Assembly: GCA_009768925.2 (NCBI GenBank)
Contig: VHIT02000018.1
Location: 434,001 to 498,000, forward strand
DNA: 64,000 bases
Direction of reading: 5' to 3'
Source: Cryptosporidium bovis
Lineage: Eukaryota > Apicomplexa > Conoidasida > Eucoccidiorida > Cryptosporidiidae
Below are positions 43,501 through 54,306 of the stretch, one piece after another (position 1 is the stretch's first letter; each line of letters begins with the position of its first letter). The translations under genes were made by a program, and so were the position numbers. The notes under the pieces were generated by a model. The model had not been told where the DNA came from and did not search any database. It saw only the letters and a program-made list of their open reading frames with translations.

Positions 43501-46500
43501 AATAAAAACACATATACAATTAATGAATATATGGTTATTACTTATAAATGAAAATGAATTGAATATAACATTAAAAGATTATTTAAGATTATATGATGAA
43601 AATAGTATTATATTATCAGAAATTCCAAGTGGGATAACAACAAACAGTTGTGTAACACCAAAAAACAAAATGAGTAGTTACTTTGATTTGATAAGTATGG
43701 ATATTAACAGAAAAGAAGCTAATGAGCCTGAAAATGAAAATAAATTAAGTACCTGTATGTGCAATACGAGTAAAAACAATATACAAAATATTGAAAATAT
43801 AATTAAAATAATGAATGATAATGATAGAATAAATTACAATGAATTACTAATATGGTTAATAACACTGAATAATTGTTTAATCCAATCAAAATTATGGGTC
43901 TCAAAAGTAATTGATAGTAATGAATTAATAAGTTATTTAATAAGAATAATATTAATAAATAATAAGTTGTTAAGTGTTGGTGATAATGACAATAATTATC
44001 ATATATTTTGGGTATGTAAAATATTAAGAAAGATACTCATATATGAAAAAAGTATAATATTAAAATACATTGACAATAATATAGTTGAAGTATTATTATT
44101 TACATTATTAAGATATAATAGAAATCAAACAACCGAAAACAATAATATATTAGATTCAATAATAATATTATTAAAGGATATCGTAATAATAATGAATGAA
44201 GTAATAAAAAGTGATGATTTAATACAGGAGTTAATTGATAATAATAATAATAATAGTCATAATTATGACCATAATAATCAAAATCATAATAATCATAAAG
44301 TTATTAGTAATAAAAGAAAATGTAATAAGAATTGTAATATAATAAATGGCTGTGTATATGGGGATATAATGTGTTTAATATTTAATATTATGAAAAAAGT
44401 TAAGTTGGATAACAATATGGAAATAAATGATATAAGAATGATAAATATAGTTGGTTATGGAGTATATTGTTTGAGTAAATATTTTCCGCTGTCACTAATA
44501 GAAATACTAATAAATAGAAACAATATTAGTTTATTTAAAGATAAATTATTTTGTGAAAATAATACAAGTATAAAAATAAAGTGGGACAAAATAAGTAGGA
44601 TAAGGACGCTAATTTATGTATCAAATAAATTATTAAATAATGGGTTAAATACCGATATTAATGAGGAAAACGATAAAAGTAGTTATAACGAATGTTGTAA
44701 CAATAATAGAATAGAAAATTGTATAGAAATAATAGATCAATATTGTCATAAAAATAGTGATTTGAATATATTTGGATATAATATAATAAAAATGTTAAAC
44801 AAAATAGTTGATTTTAATAATGAATTAATAAAGAATGAATTATTCTTAAATAATAATAATATATATAATAATTGGTTATTAAAGTCAAGAGAAAACAAGG
44901 AAATATTCATGGAATTAATCGAAATGGATAGTAGTAATATAACATTAATATATAAATATTATTTAAAAAATGACAGTAGTGTATTAAATAACAGTACAAA
45001 AAAATATCAAAGTATATGGAATATATTAAATTATTATTTATTTGTATATTTCATATATTACATAATAAAGAAAAAAGATAATAATAAAAACATTGAGGAA
45101 AAATACATAATAAAAAATATATTAAATATAGTTAAATTACAGTTTAATTTAATAATAATAGGCGTATCATATGTCAAAGATGATAATATGTTGTTTATAA
45201 AGGATAATAAAGACATTAAATTAAACATAGATAAAATATTTGATCAATTCATTGATAAATATTATCAATATAATACTAATAATCATAATAGCAACAAATT
45301 GATATATATACACGACAGTATAAATAAAATAATATATAATAATAATTTAATGGATGGAAATAACGACATAACAAATGTATTTATATATAATTTAAAAATA
45401 TTAAATGCAATAAGTGAAATAAATGGATTTGATAATAAAATTAGTGGTTATAATACTAGTGATAAAGATTATTGTTGTTATGAAAGTAATATGTTAATAA
45501 ATTTGTTAAATAAAATTAAAGCAAGTAACAATAGCAATAATAAATTACTAAACTCATCTTTATTATTATATTTATTGTTTAATGATAATGGTGAAAATGA
45601 AATAATAAATTTACTATTATATTCAATATTTTTAAAAATAAAGGAAAATAGTAATATCAAAATCGAGTATAAAGATGAAAATAAAAAATTAATATTAGTT
45701 TTAGTTGAATATATAATGAATGATGAATTTAAAAATATGAATAGTATTACTTTAATATTAATATTGAATATCATTAAAATTAATATATTAAATAAGAATA
45801 ATAAAATGGATATATTAAAAAAAGGAATAATACCAAAATTAATAAATGAATTGAATATTAGAGAAAGTAATAATATTGATGATATTATAATAGAAATACT
45901 TATTATATTACTTAATATCGAAGATAATGATAACAATATTATTATTAATATATTAAATTCAATATTAACTCCATCATTGTGTGAAATATTAAAAAATGAA
46001 AATAGTAGTAATAATAATGACTACAATGATAAGATAAATAAATTCAAGAAGATATTAAATAGTAACATTATAACATCTAAAATAATATGGACAAATAATA
46101 TGTATATAAAATTAAAAAAATGGTGTAAAGAAGAAGTAAATCTAGTAAATAATAATAAGAGTAATAATAAATTTGATTGGTTTGAAAAAGTTTGTATAAT
46201 TGATTATAGAGAAAGGTATTATAAAATAGTAAATGATGAAATAAATATCGATGATAACAATAAATATTGTTATGATTATAAAAAAGAAGAATATGTATAT
46301 GGAATAAACATATTATATTACGCATTAGAGGAGAAATTATTAAAAAATGATATGGAAATGGTAGGTAAATATGAAATTGATGAAAATAGTGATAACATAT
46401 CAAAAATAATGGATTATTTATGTGATAAAATTAAATTTTATAAAAAAGAAAAAAAAACAGATAATATATATATATATTGTATATATAAATTAATAATAAA

Positions 46501-48475
46501 ATACGGTATAAATATATGTTTTTTAAATAATTTATCATTGAAAAGAAATATTAAAATATTAGTAGATTATATATATACATTAGAAGTAGACAAAAAAGAA
46601 ATAATAATAAATATTTTATTAAACAGTAACAAAAAAAACTCAGAATTGTTGGAATATTATATAATTGATGATAACAGTAATATTTATCATTACATATTAA
46701 CGATTTTAGGAATAACTGAAAATAAAAATTATAAAATATATAACCATATGATATTAGTTGAAAGTAAGATAATACTAATGAGTATGATAGAATATATCAA
46801 GGAAAAATATTTATTCTCCAATATAAATAATAATGAAAATCAAGATAAAATAATTGACTTGCTATTAAAATTAATAAATAAATTAATAATATTCAACGAT
46901 ATCATTAATAATTCTAATGATAAGTTATATTTAGACAAAATAAGATATGAATATAGTAGAATAAAATTTGTAATAAATATATTCAAGCTATTATTTTGGT
47001 ATGATCATAATTTAAGTAATAATGAAAATAGTATAATAAAAGAAATATTAATATTGTCAATAAAATTAATGAAAGAAGAAATATTATATGATATGGATAA
47101 TAATGGCAATAGTAAAATAAAAGAGATAACAGAAATAATAATATATCCTTTATGTGATGATTATTATAAGAAAATAAAAAATATTTTAAATATAGAAGAT
47201 AATACAATATTAAATAAAAGTTTAAATTTTACAAACATATTAATTAATAGTAAAAGGCCTGTAGAATTTTTAGAATGGTTTACAAGTGAAAATAATGATA
47301 AATTTATAATAAATTGGAATAAAAAAACAAGAAACATATTATATATTAACATAAAAAATATATATATAAAATTACAAAATATTATTGATAATAATAAAAG
47401 TGATAATTTATTTATTAAAATAAAAAATATATGCAAGGGTGAATATTATAAAAACATATTAAATTACAATAGAAGTGATGATTATAATGATATATATCAA
47501 TTAAACATAAATAGTAATAATGATAATAATGAAATAAGTTGTTATATAATATTTTTGTTGACAATAAAAGAAATAGATAATTTAATGATATCATTAAATA
47601 CATTGAATGATAGTAATAAACACATAAGTATAATAATTAATGTAATGATAATAAAGTATAAATTAATATTGAGACTAATTAACTTATTAAATATAAATAA
47701 GGTATTAATAAATATATCTAATAAGACAATAAATAATAATATAACTATAAATAATATTGAATATATTAATAATTCAAATAAAGATAATATATTATTGTTA
47801 ATTCAGGATGAAATAGAAAATATAAGTAATATTCATCCAAATATAAGGAATAAAAATCAATTTAAATTAAATATTAAAAAAAGTATAAATGAAAATAATT
47901 ATGTAATAGTTGATGATATAAATAAATTATATATGACTATTTTAATAAAAAACATATTAAAGTTAATATTATTAATAAATGAGAAAAAAATTGAATTAAG
48001 TAATAAACTAATTAATGTTATTAATAAAATTATAATAAATATAATGTTAACAAAATTTTTCAATGATAATTGTAATAATAATTCATTATATGTTGTATTA
48101 GAACAAGTAATGAATGATATTATATTACTTAATAATAATACAAATATTAAATCAAATGAAATTAAGAATGAAATAAATAGGGTTAAGGAAATATTTGATT
48201 TATTAGAAGGAAAATTATCATTTAATATAAGTGATAATTCAATAATATCAATATTAATATTATATATAAATTACATTAAATCAATTAACAACAGTAATAG
48301 TAAAGGCAGTGATAATAGTATAAAAAATAAGATAATGGAATTAATATTAAACTTTAACGAAGATATTGAAAACAATAATAATAATGTTGATATTAAGCTA
48401 GATATAGATATTGAGATAAATGATAACAGTATTACTGAAGATCCAATATATAAAGCATTAGCAATATGGGAATAA
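40559..48475 (+). CDS. RME-8/DNAJC13-like giant protein without a visible J domain
   Basis: A 2638-residue protein, overwhelmingly N, I, K, D, L and Y. RME-8 is an endosomal J-domain protein that acts with Hsc70 and retromer. Evidence for the family: residues about 500-565 (LDLIWNNKIKKELISTLL ... KTLKWNINFY ... ELIISDSCYLRLLI) match a hallmark RME-8 block; residues about 920-960 resemble its GYF-like repeat; and YFPLSLIEILIN ... KWDKISRIRTLIYVSNKLL matches the block just before the J domain. Where the J domain should follow, I find no helix II/HPD/helix III pattern; the only HPD lies in the first block. The rest is armadillo-like and hard to align. Single exon, convergent with SKI2 (106 bp apart). 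Confidence 0.68.
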   Translation: MNKLDLSSIRKKLLSLKNESCKSKYIVGKKINRSELLEYLKCYVGEIEDNFDAYNYKRNKLSIVLVSEFLLIGERILSNSELKIEKKENQRKVTSELNNEIRELLVITSNYVIEVSKNDYLRGLVSIEFPNILVYLLNFASSGLIETNIRCKLLEASISLLKHNESSKISESTKFRICLYKEGEYILKRLWKSMCDEIVYDICELNTDNLNNITLREKKEPKNSSYSGDDKHLFISLILDIYCNILHYNRFLTDKSLLNNCIRVLTENVKILVELVFSSSSNICFKSSIILRSLLLDTENCKYVKISNYFKESGYILLLLALMLREITKDIDIIVNNWVLLAQIISILSQNDDDIFDLLKKLFPKKFMKIFNDKWFVNKKVDKNIILPWFPKNCDWYNINTNILLDDVNAKTIEYNNEMTIGSLNLNDIIYYGKKVLNDIIDIIDVNMNYFQDIVIKYRNIINKNSLNVINCSDKEYIIRRYPDYTWYIFWELCKNNYEDQLDLIWNNKIKKELISTLLIKFDRIRSYNEKTKTLKWNINFYHPDTSVLTKELIISDSCYLRLLIPTLAKINEKFGLFNLLSEIRFGSNLSLIQRMRQFGHMYCFIYHINKIKANKNNDNNNNNKYIENTDKNNNINKLINTVKNKLNLLYNESNSIRINFNINNNKEIINDKLSEDKYMLNNDYDDWEIIEHDYDLSLLIDKNNINVRDKYLDDKLMNVLINSEIPYIECIENCEKIRSIFSSLFQKIISENTFLIKSYMLYCYVYYLLVFNEYILEQQLVDHIQYLLLILTSINEDDTKYRYHVTYIIHIILTLYKEVRNEFINIGGLNIINEVVLDYQKNWSISKQLNIYLQDDIIDDIFNDINQENIMDDNNINWDKYINIFSGKEKKITNYKLMLSDNIYNEINNNIYYNNATYNQEYNDHYLNNYCYLVENYNKEENGEIYILEKPELNEMINNGIIYNGVLKLVRDKSEKGNIKIKTHIQLMNIWLLLINENELNITLKDYLRLYDENSIILSEIPSGITTNSCVTPKNKMSSYFDLISMDINRKEANEPENENKLSTCMCNTSKNNIQNIENIIKIMNDNDRINYNELLIWLITLNNCLIQSKLWVSKVIDSNELISYLIRIILINNKLLSVGDNDNNYHIFWVCKILRKILIYEKSIILKYIDNNIVEVLLFTLLRYNRNQTTENNNILDSIIILLKDIVIIMNEVIKSDDLIQELIDNNNNNSHNYDHNNQNHNNHKVISNKRKCNKNCNIINGCVYGDIMCLIFNIMKKVKLDNNMEINDIRMINIVGYGVYCLSKYFPLSLIEILINRNNISLFKDKLFCENNTSIKIKWDKISRIRTLIYVSNKLLNNGLNTDINEENDKSSYNECCNNNRIENCIEIIDQYCHKNSDLNIFGYNIIKMLNKIVDFNNELIKNELFLNNNNIYNNWLLKSRENKEIFMELIEMDSSNITLIYKYYLKNDSSVLNNSTKKYQSIWNILNYYLFVYFIYYIIKKKDNNKNIEEKYIIKNILNIVKLQFNLIIIGVSYVKDDNMLFIKDNKDIKLNIDKIFDQFIDKYYQYNTNNHNSNKLIYIHDSINKIIYNNNLMDGNNDITNVFIYNLKILNAISEINGFDNKISGYNTSDKDYCCYESNMLINLLNKIKASNNSNNKLLNSSLLLYLLFNDNGENEIINLLLYSIFLKIKENSNIKIEYKDENKKLILVLVEYIMNDEFKNMNSITLILILNIIKINILNKNNKMDILKKGIIPKLINELNIRESNNIDDIIIEILIILLNIEDNDNNIIINILNSILTPSLCEILKNENSSNNNDYNDKINKFKKILNSNIITSKIIWTNNMYIKLKKWCKEEVNLVNNNKSNNKFDWFEKVCIIDYRERYYKIVNDEINIDDNNKYCYDYKKEEYVYGINILYYALEEKLLKNDMEMVGKYEIDENSDNISKIMDYLCDKIKFYKKEKKTDNIYIYCIYKLIIKYGINICFLNNLSLKRNIKILVDYIYTLEVDKKEIIINILLNSNKKNSELLEYYIIDDNSNIYHYILTILGITENKNYKIYNHMILVESKIILMSMIEYIKEKYLFSNINNNENQDKIIDLLLKLINKLIIFNDIINNSNDKLYLDKIRYEYSRIKFVINIFKLLFWYDHNLSNNENSIIKEILILSIKLMKEEILYDMDNNGNSKIKEITEIIIYPLCDDYYKKIKNILNIEDNTILNKSLNFTNILINSKRPVEFLEWFTSENNDKFIINWNKKTRNILYINIKNIYIKLQNIIDNNKSDNLFIKIKNICKGEYYKNILNYNRSDDYNDIYQLNINSNNDNNEISCYIIFLLTIKEIDNLMISLNTLNDSNKHISIIINVMIIKYKLILRLINLLNINKVLINISNKTINNNITINNIEYINNSNKDNILLLIQDEIENISNIHPNIRNKNQFKLNIKKSINENNYVIVDDINKLYMTILIKNILKLILLINEKKIELSNKLINVINKIIINIMLTKFFNDNCNNNSLYVVLEQVMNDIILLNNNTNIKSNEIKNEINRVKEIFDLLEGKLSFNISDNSIISILILYINYIKSINNSNSKGSDNSIKNKIMELILNFNEDIENNNNNVDIKLDIDIEINDNSITEDPIYKALAIWE

Positions 48476-48581
48476 TAACAGACGATAAATTATAAACAAG
48501 GGAAAAAGTTTGAAAATAGTTGCGAAATAGTAATAAAAAGAGTAAATAGAAAAAAGAAGACTTTTAAATATTCGAAACAAT

Positions 48582-51500
48582 TTAATTGTTAAAGTATAAA
48601 GATGTCATAAAAATAATATCACGTGATATATTTTCGTGTATTAAAGATAATTTTTCTTCAAGAATATTGTCACCAATCATTTTTGATGCAATAATAAGTT
48701 TTCTAACAAGTTCATCAAGTCTAAGAATAGTACGGACAATAGTACCTTCATGAAGGTTGATTTGAGAGTTATTAATAAATTCCATAATATCTTTAAGTGA
48801 TTCTTTATTTGACCACTTATAAGCAATAAACATAAATTTGTCATTACATAAAGACCAAAATTGTTCAGTATCTAGATTAATATGATTTAAATAATGTGAC
48901 TTTTCATATTCTTTATGAATATTAATCATCTCGTCGTGAGCATTTAGCAATTCAATTGTAGGTAAAGAAGGTCTATCATCAATAATAATGTTATTATTTA
49001 TGTTACCATTGTTGATATTATTGCTATTACTAGAAGTAATATAATTATCTATTTTTTCAGGAAACACAAAGCATGAGAGTAATGAAGTAATTTCATGAAT
49101 ATTTAATTTGTGCAACATGCCATTTAGTAATATTTCAACTAATGTTAACTCATCATTGGACAATATTTCAGAAGCAATTCTACCTTTTTTGGTAATAGTT
49201 AAATTGCTTTCTAAAAATCCATGTTCAATTAATAGTTTTATTTTAAGTTTCATTTCTGGATAGTCATCTAAACTTTCATCATTTATAAAATGCTTATATA
49301 TATTGATGTCACTTTCAAGCTTATTAGATTCAACAATAAGTTGAATAATATCATTAATGGCATTATTATTTGAATATCTAATTAATATGTCATAGTATAT
49401 ATTAATATATTCGTTGTATGAATCATTATATTTTTTTAATAAGTCATAATAATCTATTTCTATTGATTTTAGTAGTTTCGAAATCAACAACAATCTCGGA
49501 TAATTATTATTATTATTACTAATATCAATATTTGTATTAATATTGCTTGTTTTATTACTATTTGTTTCGGTTTTGCTCATAAAGTCATAAAGATTTAATT
49601 TAATATTTTTTTTATTTTTCAATTTGTTATTTTTAATACCAGCTGATTCAATTTTATTTATAGGGTTTAAATTATCACTATTATTGTCAATATTATTTAG
49701 AAGTTCTGAGATATTGTTTTTACATTTAATTGCAATATTATGAAGAACTGTATTATCATTATAGTTAATATTAACGAACAATTTACCATTATTATTATTG
49801 TTACAACTACTATTTGATATTTGATAGTCAAGTAAATATAGTATAAAAGAATAAGATACATTTCTGAATATATAATAGTAATTAACATTAAATATATTTT
49901 CGTTTCCAACATCCACCTCTTGAACGGAATTGTTATTTATTGACTCATCCTTAAATAACAAATCATTTGAGTTAAATGATGAATAATGTATAAGTTCCAT
50001 TTGATTACTTTCATTTTTACTGCTAGTATTTTTATTTAAATCTTTATTCTTATTTTTAAGTCTTTTATCGTTATTAATTAAATTTTGCACAATATTAATT
50101 TGTTTTCTTTTCTCTGTATTTCTATATAATTGTATACTTTCTTCAACTACATCATAGTATTCACTGCTATTGTTATTGTTCATAATACCACCATTGCCAC
50201 TACTGTTATTTTCATCTGCGTTATTCCCACTATTATTATCTAAACTATGAATGTATTCTTGAATATTATCTTTAATATCGGTAAAATCAACATAGTCTTT
50301 TGAATAAACAATAATATTAAATAACATGTTACTTTGATTATATTCAATAATATTCGCAAACAAGGGTAATTTACTCATTAAATTTAATGTATTAAATATA
50401 AATAACCTACCAGGAGCAAATATCTTTTGTATTACAATATTTTTATTTACTGTTGAATTAAGTAAATTTTTGAATAATTTAGATGAATTTGCATAAATGT
50501 TATTCACTATGTTTATTAAATTGTGCAAAGAATTTAAGAATATTGTTGAATTACTATCATTTTGCGTGTTATAATAATAATTTTTATTTTCAATTAATAT
50601 ACTTTTTATTTTTTCCTGAATTAAATTATATTTTCGTAACTTTCTATTCAGATTTTTTTGAAATATTGGCAAATTTATTGCTCTAAACATTTCTTTAAAA
50701 GACTTTGTCATCATATCCTCTATTCTTAATGAGTGTCTACAAGATAATTGAAGTAACATCTGATATGTTAATCTGAATTTACTTTGTACTGGCAAATATG
50801 TATTCAACATCATTTTTACAATGTCTATACATTCTGGTATTGTTTCATGTGAAGAATTAAATATAAATACATTGCCAAATGTATCTATGCCCCTTCTACC
50901 TGCTCTCCCTGCCATTTGTGTATATTCAGATGAAAGTAATATTCTATTCTTTCTCCCATCGTATTTTTTTATACTTGTAAATACTATTGATCTCGCCGGA
51001 CAGTTTATACCCATTGATATTGTCTCAGTTGCAAATAACACCTTTATTAGTCCTTTAGTAAATAATATCTCCGTCATTTCTTTAATTATAGGCAACATAC
51101 CACTGTGATGTATTCCTATTCCTCTCAATGCTAATTCCCTGCATTGAAGCAATTGCGGTATCTTCTGGTCAACCTCACTTAATTTACTTGTTGATTCTTT
51201 TATAAATGTAACAATATTGCTCTTCTCATTATGATTATACAAAAAATTTAAATTAGGTATGCTTGTTGCCAATTGCTCAACTTTTCTTCTAGAAAAACCA
51301 AATAATATCACTGGTAACTGATCGTTTTTCTCCAATAGCTTTAGAAATACTTGTAAACGATAAACTTCCGTCTTAAATTTTGTTTCGTTGCTTATATTAT
51401 AATAATTTTTATTTGTCGTTGAAACCTTTAACATTGAAATATTATTATCCTCTTTTTCCCTTTCTTTCTCGTTTTCATTATCATTCAGAACTTCACTAAC

Positions 51501-53054
51501 ATTATCTTTATCTATTTCAATGTCCTTTGTTTCATTATTATTTAATTCGTCCACATTAATATTATTATTTGTTTCTTCTATACCGGTATTATTGTCATTT
51601 GCATGTAATTGTAATTTATTATTGCAAATAAAGGAGGATAATTTATTAGCCTTATTTTTAAGACTGTATAAACTTTTTTTGTTTTTAGACGATTTAATAT
51701 AGTCAAGCATTTCTTTATAACCGTTAATATTAAATTTATTATATTCGTCCATAATTTCAAAACAATTTTCGTATATATAAAGATAATGCTTTAGTGGTAC
51801 AGGCCTATGTAATGTTTTTATACAGTAAACGGTATTCTGTTTTATTTTTCCTATCCAATTTGCAAACTCTAGGTAATTTGGTATTGTTGCTGATAAGAGC
51901 ACTAATTGAACTTTTGGATCTAGTAATATAAGTACCTCCTCCCAAACTACACCTCTCTCTGCATCATTTATATAGTGCACCTCATCAAATATAACTGTCT
52001 GAATCTGCTCTATACACGGGTCATTTCTATACAACATTGTTCTTAGTATTTCTGTTGTCATTATTACACATTGAGCATCCGGATTAATACTTACATCTCC
52101 TGTTATTATTCCTATTCTGCTTCTTTGTGTGAATGATGGATGTGCTGGGTAATCTTTAAATCTAATCTGAAATTCTCTATATTTTTGACTGCTTAGTGCC
52201 TTTATTGGTGATGTATATATTGCTTTTTTACCATTTTTGTTTGCTAATTCTATTGCATATTCTGCTATTGCTGTTTTTCCTGCTGATGTATGAGCTGCCA
52301 CCAATACATGGTTTCCTGTATGTATATTTACAACAGCTCTTTTTTGAAAATCGTCCAATTCAAATGGATACATAATAACTATATTATCAACATCATAACA
52401 ATATTCAATATTGTCATTCTCATACTCACTTTTCAAGTGTGGATCGTATCCTAATATATCGTAAAAGTTACTTAAATCTCTATTATCCTCTACACTCCAT
52501 CTTTTTCTTATTTGTTTCTTCTTTGATTCATCTACTCTTATGTCTTCTTTTTTTTCATCATCTTTTACATTTAATTCAGTCAAATTATTTGCTAACTTTT
52601 CACTAAACAAGATTCCTTCTTCAATTAAGTTACTTGTGTATCCATTATTTGAGTTAATAATCCCTATGTTATTTATTATGTTCAAATCATTGTCATTCAT
52701 AATATTATCATCCGTTAATACAGTCTCACATATTTTTAGTGATATCTCTTCTGTCTGTGATATATATTTCTCATCGTAATTCATTCCTATGTCAAAATCA
52801 TCTTCTATATCATTCAATATATAACTCCTATTAAAACTGCCATTGTCTATACTATTTATATTATTAAACCCGTTGATGTTTAAATTATCAATACCATTTA
52901 TGTTGTTTAGGCTGTTTAGACCACAACTGGTATCCAAAGTGCAGATACTATTTGAATTATGTATGCCATTCACACTATTTATTAAATCGTTGTTTATTTC
53001 ATTCTCCTCCTCCTCATCATCAGATGTCCAAAAATCGTCTTGGTTTGCAAACAT
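48582..53054 (-). CDS. SKI2: DExH-box RNA helicase SKI2 (exosome cofactor)
   Basis: A 1490-residue helicase of the cytosolic Ski complex, feeding mRNA to the exosome for 3'-5' decay. Motifs: YPFELDDFQKRAV, AAHTSAGKT with Lys260, TSPIKALSSQKYREF, GDVSINPDAQCVIMTTEILRTMLYR, DEVH at 357-360 within INDAERGVVWEEV, LLSATIPN, FATETISMGINCPA and QMAGRAGRRGID. The DEVHYIND form and the FANWIGKIKQ..RPVPLKHY segment favour Ski2 over the nuclear Mtr4. The C terminus is the DSHCT helical domain, ending ENISRDIIFMTSLYF. The N-terminal 190 residues are acidic and Asn-rich. A long Asn/Glu-rich insertion sits near residues 450-560, and the arch region (840-1220) is also Asn-rich, so its fold is unclear. Single exon. 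Confidence 0.92.
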   Translation of the reverse strand: MFANQDDFWTSDDEEEENEINNDLINSVNGIHNSNSICTLDTSCGLNSLNNINGIDNLNINGFNNINSIDNGSFNRSYILNDIEDDFDIGMNYDEKYISQTEEISLKICETVLTDDNIMNDNDLNIINNIGIINSNNGYTSNLIEEGILFSEKLANNLTELNVKDDEKKEDIRVDESKKKQIRKRWSVEDNRDLSNFYDILGYDPHLKSEYENDNIEYCYDVDNIVIMYPFELDDFQKRAVVNIHTGNHVLVAAHTSAGKTAIAEYAIELANKNGKKAIYTSPIKALSSQKYREFQIRFKDYPAHPSFTQRSRIGIITGDVSINPDAQCVIMTTEILRTMLYRNDPCIEQIQTVIFDEVHYINDAERGVVWEEVLILLDPKVQLVLLSATIPNYLEFANWIGKIKQNTVYCIKTLHRPVPLKHYLYIYENCFEIMDEYNKFNINGYKEMLDYIKSSKNKKSLYSLKNKANKLSSFICNNKLQLHANDNNTGIEETNNNINVDELNNNETKDIEIDKDNVSEVLNDNENEKEREKEDNNISMLKVSTTNKNYYNISNETKFKTEVYRLQVFLKLLEKNDQLPVILFGFSRRKVEQLATSIPNLNFLYNHNEKSNIVTFIKESTSKLSEVDQKIPQLLQCRELALRGIGIHHSGMLPIIKEMTEILFTKGLIKVLFATETISMGINCPARSIVFTSIKKYDGRKNRILLSSEYTQMAGRAGRRGIDTFGNVFIFNSSHETIPECIDIVKMMLNTYLPVQSKFRLTYQMLLQLSCRHSLRIEDMMTKSFKEMFRAINLPIFQKNLNRKLRKYNLIQEKIKSILIENKNYYYNTQNDSNSTIFLNSLHNLINIVNNIYANSSKLFKNLLNSTVNKNIVIQKIFAPGRLFIFNTLNLMSKLPLFANIIEYNQSNMLFNIIVYSKDYVDFTDIKDNIQEYIHSLDNNSGNNADENNSSGNGGIMNNNNSSEYYDVVEESIQLYRNTEKRKQINIVQNLINNDKRLKNKNKDLNKNTSSKNESNQMELIHYSSFNSNDLLFKDESINNNSVQEVDVGNENIFNVNYYYIFRNVSYSFILYLLDYQISNSSCNNNNNGKLFVNINYNDNTVLHNIAIKCKNNISELLNNIDNNSDNLNPINKIESAGIKNNKLKNKKNIKLNLYDFMSKTETNSNKTSNINTNIDISNNNNNYPRLLLISKLLKSIEIDYYDLLKKYNDSYNEYINIYYDILIRYSNNNAINDIIQLIVESNKLESDINIYKHFINDESLDDYPEMKLKIKLLIEHGFLESNLTITKKGRIASEILSNDELTLVEILLNGMLHKLNIHEITSLLSCFVFPEKIDNYITSSNSNNINNGNINNNIIIDDRPSLPTIELLNAHDEMINIHKEYEKSHYLNHINLDTEQFWSLCNDKFMFIAYKWSNKESLKDIMEFINNSQINLHEGTIVRTILRLDELVRKLIIASKMIGDNILEEKLSLIHENISRDIIFMTSLYFNN

Positions 53055-54306
53055 ATCGAAATATTTGTTATTTGTATTCTTATGTCAACACCCACTATGT
53101 CTAAATATTCTATTTATGTTTAGTGATATTTTTACTATTTTTTATATATTTTAAACCCTAATAATTTAATTTATTTTATGTGCCTTTTTTTTTGGAGCCA
53201 AATCATCACACCTAATTTTTAATCTTAAAATTTAATTTATTTGTTATATTATAAATTATCATCAACCAATAACAAATTGTCATATTTAAATCTTAAAAAG
53301 GATACATACCTCTTAAAGTACCAAAATCATATTACAGTCCTTAAACCCTCCTGTCTTTTTTCGTACTTGACTATATTATTAATACAAACATATATACATT
53401 AATTCTTACACTAATGCTACTAATATATCTTCACTCCAAATCGTCATTAACTCATGCAAAAAAAAACTGATATAAAAACAGAATATTACATATTTTCTCT
53501 TTAATTCTACTATACCTAAACAATGAAAAATAGAATACTATTTAAATACTTCTTATATAATACTTTTGGATCAACTACCTCAAAATAACTATATTTTCTC
53601 TTGATTTTTTTATCACCACATACAAAATACACTAACTATTATTTTGATACTATTGCATTTATAACAATTATTCGCATTTTTACAATTAAGAAGTTTGTTC
53701 TAACACAACTAATTTATTATTCATAAAGGAAAACCTTAATAGTAACAATAGCTATTCCCATAAAAAATAAAGATAAAAATGACGTATTACATGCTTGAAA
53801 TTAATATATATTAAAGTTCCTAATCTATTGTCTGTAAACCTGTTATATCATCAAAACACTACTCGGAATTTACCCGCCATAAATCATTTACCGCTGAAAC
53901 CGCACCAATTTCCACACATGCTTGTTATAAATGTGATTATTATATTTTTAATGTATGTATTTATATATTAGTATTGATTCACACTTATTTATTTTTCTAT
54001 ATTAGATTTCTTACATAAAATAAAATCCAACCCGGTCTGATCCATATTGTTTTTCTTTTGTCATTAATTAAATCAACTATAAATCATTATGTAATTATGC
54101 AGTTTGAGTATTATTGAATTGATACTGGTATGTAATTTCGATTCAATTCTATTATTTTCTTTCTCACATTTTATTCCTCGATTATATCTATATTCGTAAT
54201 AATGAATCGAATTTACTTTCCTATGAATTAACTTATTTAGAATATATATAATTTTGGCAATCCATTTTCTCGTATAAAATTATTCAATTTTACAAGTATT
54301 AATATA
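53055..54306. other. intergenic
   Basis: A 1.25-kb spacer between two minus-strand genes. ATGGCGGGTAAA (minus strand, 53871-53881 region) resembles the E2F-like sites. I see no gene or RNA. Confidence 0.45.

Noticed and set aside
45478-45936. 152-codon minus-strand Leu/Ile/Ser-rich frame
   Set aside because: Antisense of Asn/Ile/Lys codons in the RME-8-like gene; looks like membrane helices only because of composition.
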